From assembly GCA_036583965.1 (NCBI GenBank), contig JAZBQD010000001.1, forward strand, positions 24,517,597 through 24,581,596: DNA of 64,000 nt, read 5' to 3'. Position 1 is the first letter of the stretch. Each line of letters starts with the position of its first letter. Positions 33,300 through 45,700 of the stretch are shown here, piece by piece. The translations under genes were made by a program, and so were the position numbers. The DNA is from Prunella strophiata. Its lineage: Eukaryota > Chordata > Aves > Passeriformes > Prunellidae. The notes under the pieces were generated by a model that had not been told where the DNA came from, did no database searches, and saw only the letters and a program-made list of their open reading frames with translations.

Positions 33300-36200
33300 C
33301 TGCAAAGTGAGGTGACCAAAGTGAACAGAAATGGCTGTCATAGGAGAGAAAGTAATGTGACCCTCTCTTTCTGTGCCTTTCCTGGTATTTGTTAAAGTCC
33401 CAGCAAGCCAGGCATTCAAATAGTGCAAGTCCCCATTTTGCTGAGTTGTTTAAAGTTCACAGAAATATTCCTCAGAGGATCTCTCTGCAAAGATTTAATT
33501 GCAGAAACTGCTATGGAGTCTTTGATTAGAGGGCAAAAAATGTACTCAATGCAGCACAAGTGCAACATGACAATTATTCAAAAAAATCTTTTTACTGCTG
33601 TCAGAATGAGTAGAAAATCACATTTAAAAGATTTTTTTTTCTAGTTTGTGATGTTCACTTACTAAATTTCAAGGCTGAGGTATTTGTAATCGAACTGTCT
33701 CTTCAAAACTCTCAGGAGGTCCCTATGTCCCAAACCCTGCTTCTGCTGTTCCATCAGAGGTCATTGAATTTTCGTTTTGTCCACTGGGACTGTAGGTATG
33801 TGTAGATAAGAGGATCATTGTAACTCATCCAGAGCTGTGCAAGATACTGTTTGATCAAAGGTGGAGAATCTTGGATAAGAATCCCTGAACTGGTACTTAG
33901 ATTTTAAGCTCTGTGGATCTCATTTGGAAGGAGGCTTTATCACTATAGGGCAGTAATCTTGTTCTTAGATTTCTGTGTTGCTTATCATTCTCATACCTGC
34001 ATCACTCCCAGCCTGTCTCAGCATTTGCTGCTCACTGGGACTGTAACAACTCTTGTATTCACTCTGGCAAGAGATTTAAAAAAAACCCAAACAACTTATT
34101 TCCCTTTTTTCAACAGGCTTTATCAGTTTGGAATCTATGAAAGAAAAGTGCAGAACCAGTCCCCAGCAAATACTGACGTTATTTAAACTGCTGTGTGCAT
34201 TGCCCAGAGCTACACAGAGCAGGAGGCTCCAGTTAGGACAGGAAACTTTGACAGTGCAGTTATTGATTATAACTCACAGCTCCTTTGTGTGCCACGTTCA
34301 GTTTCAGAAGGTATGAAAGTGGAAGGGGCAGAGATCTTTAATGCAGGTGCCATCTGTAGCTCAGGGATTTGGAAAGCAGAGGGAGCTCTGTGTGCAAGAT
34401 CCCTTTTTTGAGGGAAAAGTAGCCTATTGCACCTTACAAGCAGCAAGGAGTAAAGATCCTGGTTAAATCTGATTATTGGCTGGTGAGGGGAGAAAACATA
34501 CAAGACAAAGGCTCAGTTCTTTCTGATTTTTATTTCTTTCTGAGGTCAGCTCTTTCCCCATAGTGCCTGTAAAAGTGTGGAAAATTTTAGGCAGCCAAAT
34601 CTCCAGTTCAGCACACTTGCTGTCCATTGCAGTTAGAGTGACTTTATAAAAGGATCCCTTCCTTTTTAAATCCATTTCAAACATGCATTTGAATATAGAT
34701 AGCATTGAATACATCTGTAGGTTTTTATGTACAAAATCTGGGATTCCCATAGTCAAGCACATCCTTAGTATCAGTGAGATGATTATGGAAATTATGATTA
34801 GGAGGGCATCTGGATGTCCCTCTCAACATCCATAAAAACTTGGTTTATTCTCTGCCTGTTTGTACTGTTTTAGCACCTTAAACAACCATCTGAATAAGTT
34901 GAAAGAATAGTTAAGATTTCCATATCAATTCCATTTTAATGCTCTTATAACAGAGCTTTTCCTTATGACTCTGAGTCACTTTGCCACTTGGTTATTCCTC
35001 TAGTCTAATTATAGCTTACAGATTTAAAATAGAACCCCAAATATTTTGCTTTACCTTTGACAGTGGAATCTGAGTTGCTCTGTGCTTTGGAGAGGATTTT
35101 AAAAAGTCTTTCTGCTGCTTAAATGACAGGATCTTGCAAACCACAGTTACCACAGCAGCTCAGCCCTTCTTGTCCAGGAAAACAAACAAGCCAAGTGATC
35201 AACAAACCTATAATCAGCTTATCCCAAAGAGAGCATCATCCCAAAGGCTATTTTCACTCAATTACACAAACAATATATTCTCAGACTATTGGAAATATGT
35301 TACACAAAAAGAACTGTGCTTACCTATTTTGTTCCTGGCTAGATGATCTTCAGACCACTCGCTTTCTTTGCCAAAAAAGCATAAAAAACATAGACTTTTC
35401 AGATCTCTGTGGGCAGATGAAAATCAAAACTGTGCATCCAGTTTAATGGGACAGAGCTGATTTTTCCATATGGCTCCTGAGCAGACATAGCAACTGAAAT
35501 GCTTGCGGTCCTTCAAGAGAAGTAAAAAAAAAAACAACAAAAAACCCCAAAGCCACAACAGGGTTTTGTGTTTTCTTCAGCTGGGTGTTTCCAAAGGTTG
35601 TTTTAGACTTGCCCAGCAGTGCAATCTCCCCAGTGCTGGTGGCTGTTCCCTGTTCCTGGGGCTGCTCCTGCCCCAGTGCCAGCCCGGCTGCTCCTGCAGC
35701 CTAATCCCGCACTGCCTGCCCGGGGAGCAGCTCTCCGGCTGAAATGCACTCTGAGGAGGGGGGGAGATGGAGAGAGGAGCAAACACTGTTAACCCTTGTC
35801 AGCCCTTCATCCCAGCCTGCCAGGGGTGCACCAGTCTCCTCCAGAAAAGCACCTTTGTGTTAGCAGCTTGCTAACAGGAGGGTGTGATCTCCCTGCCCTC
35901 TGCTCTGCAGAAGCTCCAGGTGTGCTGAGTTTCTGCTGGGGTGCTTTATGGGCCCAACAAGTGCTGCCCTAAAGCAGAGAAGGCAAAAAAAAAAAAAGCT
36001 GCAAGGGACAGAATGCTGTGTTTTTAAAGCAGACTGGAATTAGCAATCCTTTGAAGGCTGTCAGAAATCGACTGAATAGAGCTGAGCAGTTTTCTTGGCT
36101 TAGAGAGGCTGTGTGAGAAAGAAACTCCAAAAGTGTCTGGGCTGGGGGAGCATTTCTGATGTGAAAGCAGTGTGGCTGAGGGAGGAGGCAGCAAAAGGGT

Positions 36201-39200
36201 GCATGGGAAGTGGCTCACAGCAAGCCAAGCACTTGCTTGTTGGGGCTACAAAGCAGTTGTAGCAAAGCCATGGTTCTTTTCAGGCCACTCCTGCTGAGTG
36301 AGAGCAGTGTATGGCCAGGATTCACAGGCTGCTTGTGCTTCTTGGCCTGGGCTGTCAGGAAAGATGCCCTGGGATTGGTCCTGTGGGGATGCCTGCTCAG
36401 AAAGGCAAGCCCCAGGAAGCTGCATGAGCTTCCAGGCAGGCACTTTGCAGGGGACAAAGGCAGAATATTGCAGGGAGGATCTATTTTTAAATCAAGTTTG
36501 AAGAGTGGCTTGCAGTAACCCTTTATTATTGTCTCCCTGGATTCAGAGTTAGATTGTTGAAGCCTTCCCAAAACTAAAAGTTTGCTAAGAAGAGGGGAGA
36601 TAAGGCAGAAGTAGAAAGAGGTTTCAACAGATTTTGTGTAGCAGATCCTTCTGAAAATGTAAATTTGCTCATCAAATTATGTAAGAGAAATATTTACAGT
36701 GCAGAAGATGGCAGGAGCAATTAAGGTGTTCATTAATTCTTTGCTGAAAAGTTTTGCTGAGCAACTGGGTTTTAAAAAAGGAACAGCATGTGGGAGCCTT
36801 GATACAGGCACTGCAGGATCAGGGTGTTGGCACCATGGAGCTATGAGGGGACACTGCTGGATGTATGCTAGAAAACTGGCAAAAGCAGGATAAATGGTGA
36901 ACAGGGTCTGCCAGACAAATGATCATTCTGGTGTGAAATCCAGCCCAGGTCAAGTCTGTGTAACAGATCTGGGGACTCATGAAAATGTAAGCACCTAGCC
37001 AGAGCCAAAGTGTTTCCCTAAAGGAGGAGGAACAGGAGAGAAAGGTGTTGGTGCAAAGTCCAGGAAGGTCCCAGAGCAGGCCTGGAAGAGGGAAATGTAG
37101 GTCAGATGAGGTGCTTAAAAATGTGCCCTGAAAACAGGACACCAAATTTATTCTCACAGAAAAAAGTATTGGTCACAATACAAGTGCAGGGTCTGCAGTC
37201 TGGTTTTTGCTGGGAATTTGGAGGGACTCATGGGTGGAAGTCAGCAGGGAGAGCTGACCAGCAACCACTGCTAGGTAGGGATATCTCTGGGCAAATCTCA
37301 GAAGCAGAAGTCACTGTTGTCTGGTAAAATCCCTAAATCTGGACAGAGTGGACATGTTTGTTGTAAAAAGGATGGACTCTGTCTTGTCCTCTCCAAACTT
37401 CCCCACTGCCATCAAACCAAACCATTACCCTCAGCAAATTGAGCTTCCAGGGATGGCAATGGGAGTCTTCCCTTTGGCCATCATTTCAGAGTTGGAAGCC
37501 AAATGCTTGAAGGAACCCTCTGTCTCCCACTGAATAAAACATGAACAAGTTGTCAGGTGAAAAAGGCTGCTGATGGTGTAAGTATGGAAATAATCCAGCT
37601 CCTCTCTGGACAATTTCTCACATACTTCCCATGTGTGTCTGCTTACATGCTTTGCTGGAGCAGAATCTGTGCTCATAAATTTTCTGAGAGGTTCACTGAA
37701 GCACTATCAAAGGGGGAAAAAGTATTCTCTATGGAGAAAGTTAAGAGCTAAATTCATGACTTGTATAGCTTGACTGAACTCAGTGAAGTTACAACAGGGA
37801 TAAATCAAATCCTTGATTTGGCAAAAAATAGGTACAATGGCCTTTTCAGTAGAACAAGTCTGTACTGAGCAGGCTCTGCTCCCCTCAGAGCTCAGCTGGT
37901 GACTTCAGGAGGGCTGTTCAGAGATCCCACTTCTGTTCCAAGCCTGCTGCCTATCCACACCTTGCACAAATGTTAGAGATGGAGCACCTTTGACACCAGA
38001 GATTTGGTTTATACTCAGTTATGTAGTGGCTCTGCTGAAAGATCAGTAGTGCTGAAACAAAGGAGCTGCTTTCAAATGGGAGCAAAAAGCCAGACGTGGG
38101 GGTTTAGCTTGAAGCTCTGAAAGATGCTTCAGCTGTTCATTTCCTGGAGCTGCAATGCAAAGTTCTGCACTCAGGTGAGGGGTTCTGCAAGGAGAATTTC
38201 CCTGCCCTGGTAATGCTTCTTTGAGCTGGTTTGGTCACCTCCATCAGGAAACTGTCTGTGGGAAGGGCAAGGAGAGCTCCAGTCCTCCCTGTGCTCCAGG
38301 GGAGAGTGGGAATGGGGCTGCACTGTCTTCCATCCATCACCCAGCTGCTTCAGCCCCTGGCTGTCAATTCTGGCAGCTCCCAAGCACAGACAGCTTCCCT
38401 GTGCCCCCAGCCCAGCCTGTTTCATGAAACTCTGTCAGCAAATTAAAAATGCATGGGGAAAGAGAAAGCTAATATTTCAGTTATGAGATGAGCAGTACTC
38501 TCCCTTTCTGTCCTTTACACATGCACATATGTATTCTATCAACAACTGAGGTAGAATTGTTAGTCTTTGGCCCCCAGCTACCTGTCTGTCTGCAAAATGC
38601 CTTTTGAACTAATCTTCCTGTATAAACTACCTCCATAGCCCTGAGCAGATGTAGCTGTGGATGTCTAATGGCAGGAATTATAGCATCCAAACAGGTTCTG
38701 CCTTTTCAACAGCTTCAAGCTGCAATCTATTCCTCTTAGCAAAAGAATCTGACTTGCCCCTATGGCTATGGTTTGAGGGAATGCAAATTTCTGTAAAAAT
38801 CCCCTTCCAAGTGGAAGGTTGCTTGATAGTTACTGGGGCCAGTATGTCCTTGATGAGTTCAGGTACTTCTGGTTAGTATTATTGCTCAAAAAATATCATT
38901 CTGGACACACAGCTGGGCTCCAGAAAGAATCACACTTTCCTTTGAAGCTGTGAAAGTCAATCCTAAGCAGAAGTCTGGCACTTAAAACCTACTGAGGGTA
39001 TTTTAGTGGGGCAGCTGCTTTTATTTCTTCCAGGTTTTGTCAAATCCTGGCAGTGCCAAGGACTCTCAAATGAGAAAAACCCTATGTGTGTTCCTATTCA
39101 GAGGCATTAATAAGCAGGAGAGACAGGGAATAGCTTATAAGTCAAAAGCAGACTTGAACTTTTCCTGCAGCCTGTGCTCAGGTGAGAATACAGGAATGAG

Positions 39201-42200
39201 TTGTTTAGGGTGGCTTCTCCTGGCAGTGCACAGTGTTTGTAGGATAAAAATCCAGTGATCTACACTTTGGACCTGTAGCATGTCTGTGTTGAAAAGTTCT
39301 CCAGGGAATGATGCAGTGATAATTGTTATCCACTAACATTACTTGAGTTTTTCCTCAACAGCCTCTCTCCAGGATAGGATGCTGGCACTTGAAAATTATC
39401 TTTTTTTGTTGCTGTTGAAACTAAACAGGGTCTTGAAGGGTCTTTTAGTGTCCAGCAAAATAAATATTATGGACACCTGATTGCTCCTCACTGTTCTCAT
39501 ATTCCATATTTTCAAGAATGGTTGTAATTGCTCTGATGAGTCTGTCAGGAAATTATAGATATGTTGTAGGGGATGTCTCCTGTGCAAAGCTGATTTTGCA
39601 GGATGTGACAGATTGCTTCTGAGGTTAGTATATGCAACTTTATGGGGAAATTCCTTATTTTTAGGATAAATTTGTTCTTCCACAAGTGTAAATTCAGTGC
39701 AACAGAAAGATCTTCAAGTACTGAGCTAGGAGTCAGTATTACAGTGACAGCTTCTCTATGAATTAAAGAGGAAAACATATTGAAAGTCCTGAGCTGCTAC
39801 TTTCATTTCCTTTTCCTTTTACTGTAGCCTCTAGGCTTCCAGGATTTTAGGTTAAGTCCTGTTAAATAATTCTTTAGAAAACACCTATAGAATTCCCTAG
39901 AAGTCATCAAACAGTTTGGGCAGGTATGGAAAAATGAGCTGATGCTTGCAGCTTGGCTGAAAACTGCTGGTTATCTCAGCTAAGAAAGTCACAGGCAGAA
40001 TGAAGTGGTGCTGCCTGTAATCAGTACACTGTTCTAATAGAGTAATCCTGTGTTTTGTTTTTGGCTACAGTGTTGTTTGTTTTCTATGACAAAGGAGTAA
40101 ACTTGTATAAACAGAGCTAATCCAGCCTGGTGGACAAGGAGCATCCAAGTGTTTCCTGTGGTGGAGGTTCTGGAGTGTTGGGTCACTGCTTTCAGTGTCA
40201 GGGGTGCTGAGCAGCCAGACTGTTCTTAAAACAAGCAGGGGCCTGCTGACTTTAATGCATCTTTCAATGCTCTCTGATCCTGTGCAGCTCCATAAGATTT
40301 TTAAAAACACCTTCAGTCTGACCAAGAGGCCTTTCATCTCCCAGCTGCTGGTTTCATTTACAACATTTCACTTTCCTCTGGGGCTGCTGGGAGCCCTCCT
40401 TCCATTCATAGCCAGAGGAGTTTGCAGACAACCCCAGTTCCACCTAGAGCACTGAAGTTTTTCAGAAGGGTGTGATTATTGGTCCTTGCTTTGCTTGTCC
40501 CCATGGGCCACAGCAGTTAGCTCCTGAGAGCTTTAAAACACAACCTGCCTTTTGCAGCAGGGGAGAGCAGGCTGCATTGATGTCCCTGTGCTGACCTCCT
40601 GTCTGGTGGCTGGCAGAGGAGGGGTTAACCACTGTCCTCTTTTCTGCCTTTGCTGGCTGGAGTCACTGCCATCCCATCTGGTCCAGGCTGCCCAGAGCTC
40701 TTCCCAGCAATCTCTGGGGAAGGCACTACAATATCCAGGAATTTTAACAATCCTAAACAGATTGGGGGCCACATATGGATGAAAATGATTAGATTATAAG
40801 GAATCCAATCACATTTGCTCCCCTAGCTGTATATTTTTAAGCATTTGAGATCAGGCTTTTTGCTCAATTACAAATATTTTACATGCAGCATAGATAAAGT
40901 CATTATGTTTGTCTCTCCATCTTGTCCCCAGAGGGATAGTATTGATTTTAATGTTTGATTGGAGGAATTTGATGAATAAAATCTGCCACTTTTGTCATAA
41001 ATCATCACAGTAACTTTCTGTTCATGATGATCAGACTGCAGAGAAGGAACACTGAACATGATCATACTTAGGTCTATAGGAAGGGAAATGCACTCTCCAT
41101 GCTTTTTTCTGCCCCTTGTGTACTCCAGTGTGTGGTGGTTTTTTCTGTTCAATTAAAAAGAGATGGATATTTCATAACAGACCTTAGCAATAAGAGTTAA
41201 GTTCTGTGATTTTATTTTTTTTTTTTTATTTAGCAATGTTCTCAGCTGCATGGAAAGCACCTTCACACCCCGTGGGCACCTCCAGGCCAGTCTGTTTCCT
41301 GTTCTTTGCACTCATTCCTTGTGGTTCTCCATGATTCCAGCACCTGGGAATGCTGTGCTTGCCCCATCTGCTCTCAGCTTACCTGGCTCCTTTTCCTCCC
41401 TGGCTGTGCCTGCTCCTTTCTGAGCTTTGCATGGCATTGGTAAAGGCACACACCAAGGGGCAGGAGCACAAACTTGTGGAGGACCTTGCAAAATCACCAT
41501 TGCAGCTTTTTGTGCAAAGGGAAGCTTAAAAGGTCACCAAATAGCAGAAGAACCCCGTGGGGAATCCTCATAGTGGAAGAAGGGAGCTCACTGGTCTGGT
41601 TCTGCTTGCTTCCCTTCCCATTGACCTAAAGTTTTGCCCGGGGTGAATCTTCCACTTAGAAAGTTTTATTTTAAGAATTGTCTTGCTAATTCTTATTCTG
41701 ATGTCTTGGATAAGATGTTAAGTCCTCAAGCACCCGCTGAAGGAAGCAGCCTGCCAGGCTGTGGAAAGTGGGGAATGCTCTCCTAGGACAGCCTAAAAAC
41801 CTCAGAGTTTTATCTGGCCCCTGACACTTGTCTGCATCAGAAATCTTAGCAGGAGGTTTTCCTATGGCATAGTGGCACACCTAAGACCAGTGATTAACAG
41901 CAGTGGCTGCAGCCAGCTAATGCTTCAGGGCCTCTGTGAAAATCACATGGTTGATTTAAATTTAAAAAAAAAAAAAATACTGCTTTAAATTTACAAGCTA
42001 CTTTATAGACTCATTAATTTTTCATGGAGGAAGGATAAATGAGTGGCTGGGGAGGAGGTCAGAATATGCTATTTACACTTAATTTATAAATTATGAACTT
42101 GAAAGTTGACACTTTATGGTGCTTGTATCATTTCATAATGAAATGGAATGAATCTCTCTGAGCTGTCCAGGGCAGGGAGAAGAGATTGTCCTTTTTGTAT

Positions 42201-42640
42201 TCAGGTGACCTCCAGTCCCCATGGCCAAGGTCCTCTGACAGGAGGTGATGGCACTGCAAAGGCAGGACCACAGAGGATTTGGGGAGCCCCCACCCTTCAC
42301 TTGGTGCCTCCTGGGCCTGGGTTTGCCTGAAGCAGAGCTCAGTGTGCAGAGAAGGTGCAGCCACCAGCTCAGGGGGACTAACTCAGTGCTCTCCCTTTGC
42401 TGACACAGCCACTCTTGTGACAGACTCTGTCTGTGCTAAAATACTGTCCCTGACATTGGGGTAGCTCTGGTGGTGTCCAGCTTTTCAGATTTATTCCCAG
42501 CAATGGCCTCATTTATCTTAGCACTTGGCCAGTGGCTGTTTTTGCTGCGTCTCATCTTTAGTTTTCAGTGTGAAAATAAATTTTTACAACCTTGTTAGTG
42601 CTCCCTGTGAGTGTACAGCTTTCCAAGGAGCTGCTTGGAG
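33300..42640. other. Upstream flank of the NDNF-like gene, no recognised genes
   Basis: The stretch should contain the promoter and a noncoding first exon of the NDNF-like gene, but I could not place them. A small G+C-rich, CpG-containing patch at about 35630-35770 stands out against its surroundings and is one possible promoter. No protein-coding exon of another gene (I looked for TFAM-like HMG-box segments) was found. Confidence 0.45.
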
Positions 42641-42644
42641 TAGG

Positions 42645-42715
42645 ACTCAGGAGTTGAATTTGGTGATCCTTGTGGGTCCCTTCCAGTTCAGGATGTCCTG
42701 TGGTTCTGTGATTGC
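42645..42715 (+). mobile_element. CR1 LINE 3' tail fragment
   Basis: The sequence GGAGTTGAATTTGGTGATCC followed by TTGTGGGTCCCTTCCAGTTC and AGGATGTCCTGTGGTTCTGTGA is the standard 3' end of an avian CR1 element in sense orientation. It closes with the degenerate 8-base terminal repeats. Only the last 70 bases or so are recognisable, which is typical of the severe 5' truncation of CR1 copies. Confidence 0.75.
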
Positions 42716-45700
42716 CTCAGCACTGAGTGGTGTGAGATGAGAAGCCTGTCCCATAATTGATGTCCTGCACTGGCAGCCCCTTGGCTTCTTGCTCCCATGC
42801 CCAGTTCCCTTTTGGGGGTTCAGGCAGTGCAATGCCAAACCATTTCAGGAAGAAGCTTCCTCAAAGGTTTGAAGAGGAGCTTGTCAAAGAGGAGTGATCA
42901 GAAATCCTTGAGCTTTCCTTCTCTAGCTGTGAATTGAATTTAATGCCTTGTTCTTTCCCTACATGGAACTGTTCTTGGCTTGGGTCAGACTTGATTCTAA
43001 TTTATTTATTTCTGTCTAATATGGATACTAAGGATGGATACTAAGAATAAGGTACCTAACATTGTGACATTGCCAGAATATTGGCATCTGCCAGCACATC
43101 TGGAATGTATGTCAATTGACATTCAGTTGTATTTTCTTTGAGCAGTGATTAGAGATTTCTTTTTGCTGGATTTCACCAGCCATAAAACAGATTATCCATG
43201 AGCATGGCTCACCCTGTGCCATAGGAAGCAAGCCCATTCCCTGTTTTTGACATCCCCTGCATCTTACATGTGGAGGTTGATGTTTGGGTGCTGTTTCTCC
43301 TCCAGGCTGTTGGGATCTTATTTTTATGTTACAGCTCAGAGTGAGAGGGGAGCTGGGAGCTGTGTCTGACCCTTCCACATGGGGGGAGAAACCAGATTTC
43401 ATTGCTCTGAGGGCACAGGACTGGGACCAGACTGTCACAGAAGGGGCTCCTCTGTGGAAGTCAGGGGAGTCAGCTGGAGGAAAAGGACCAAGATGTGCAG
43501 GTCCACAGGGTAAACAGCAGGCAATCCCTGAGCTTGTGGAGGGGAAAAAGGAACAGAGCTTCAGGAGGTGTTTAATTTTCCAAGCAGACATTGCAGTAGA
43601 AGGAGTCAGGGTCATGAGGCAGGCTGAGGACATGTCTCTCCTGAAGCTCCCTGCTTCTCTTCAAATTCATTTAGGCTTGGAACAACAAAAGTGCTGCTCC
43701 AGATGGCAGGGGTGGCAGTCCCTGTGACATGGAGAGGGGCTGCTCTCTGAGGGGTTGAATAGGGAGCCAGGAGGTCAGGCAGTGGGGGCAGCCACACCAT
43801 TTTAGCTCCAGGTCAGTGCCTCCAAAGGCTGGGGCTGGCAGGTGGGGGAGCATTTTGACAGCCAGGCTCTCTTGGCTGGAACAATGCGCACGGCTGTGGG
43901 ATCTGCTCTGTTGTTCCCACAACCTGGCATTGCAAAAGCCAAGGAATAAAAATGTGTCCCCTCTCACCTGGCTTCTGGGGTGAGCTTGTCAGGCATATGG
44001 TATCCCAGATTTATAGTAATAAATCTCCTTTTCACAAGGGACAAGAGGAAGAGTCAGAGTAGAACTAGCAACTGCTGGGAAACCAGTGATCAATGTCCAC
44101 TCTGGGAGAAAACACTGCTGACCAAAACTGCTCCCAGCAGTATTGTCAGGGAAGCCACAGCCAATTCCTAGAGGAATTAATTTCTTCATAATCACCTTTG
44201 ATGAGCATCTTTATCAAGCTAGCTGAGTGATTGCCCTGCTTCCAGCAGGGAACTTCTGCTAATAGATTAAAAATGCTTTTTCACTTCTTTATGCACCTGA
44301 CTTATCTGATGGAGGGGAAAATACCTGACAATGCATCTTGGCTCAGAGAAAAATACTAAAAGAAAGTTGGAGGAGAAAGGTGAGGAAATAAAAGTGGATT
44401 TTTGTGGGGAGTTTGTAGGCTCCTGACTTACTGAGAAAGGGCACTAGACAAAATACCCATAATTAAACAATAGTTAAACATTAAAGAGTTACAGAAGACA
44501 GTAACTAGTCAAGGCTAAAAAACTACAAAGTATACCAAAAATGTGCCACTACAGAGAGAGAACTAAACATCTGCTTTAAGCCAATGAAGAGTTCAACTTT
44601 TACAATATGTATAAGCCTTATTAACAAGTATATAAAAATATATTACTATACATCAATAAATGAAACTTATTACTCAAACAAAGACTGTCTCCCATCAATC
44701 TCCCACAGATTTTCTGAAAGGATTTACTTGGAAATACAAAGTAGGCTGTCAGTGAAATGCATTTGAGGGATAATGTCTCTCTGCCATCATATTTCAAGTA
44801 CAAGACCACAAGGAAATGAAATTCACTTTCACACTCTACCATGCCAATCTGATCCAGGCATGGGTGGAAGCAAAGCCAGGGAATGCATGCTGCAGCCAGA
44901 TGAAGACATGAAAACTAACAGGCAGCTGAGCAAAGTCAGCAGTCTAAATGGTCAAGACAAATGAGCTGTTGTTTGGGCCAAGCTGGCTTTGTTCCTGGCC
45001 CACACATGAGCTCTCTGAACCTGGGAGCAGATGATCAGGTTAGCTCCATTGTGCTCTTCTGAACCAATTCAACAAAGTATTTTCGAAGTGCTGTTGGGTT
45101 GTTTTTTTTTTTAATGTAAATGTCACACCTTTACAGAGCCACCCCATTTTCCTTTCTTCCCAACAACAGTAAAAGTGCTCCAGGGCCTCAATCTGCAAGT
45201 GCTGCTCATGAATTATTAGCAAGGCTTCTCCTGCCAGGGAAGTTATGCACAGGGTGAGTGGTTGTGGAGCTGAGCCTTTGGCTCAGGGAGCCCATTCTGC
45301 CTTAGAAAGGTGCTGAGAATGTGCTGGTAATTGCACATTTTAAAAAGCCAATTAAAAAATGATTAGTGCCACAAACAGCACAGCCTGACCAGAGGTGGGC
45401 CCCTCATCCATGAGACAGAACCCCCCAATACACACATTTTCTTCATCTCTATGTAGCTGCTTAACTCACAAAAGGGGCTGAGAAATCTGGCAGTCTGACC
45501 ACATATTTTCCACTTATGAAAATGAAATGTGTGTGACCATTTCTCGAGCTGCCTTGAGAGTATCCTACCTATTAACTTTGCACATAAGAGATTTCCCTGA
45601 GATTTTCCACTTCTCTGAAAGCCCTTTCCCACGTTGGCAGTTCCCACAGGAGAATCTGAGGCTGCAGCTCCCTTCATTATTTGGAAAGCCTGAGGGGGGG

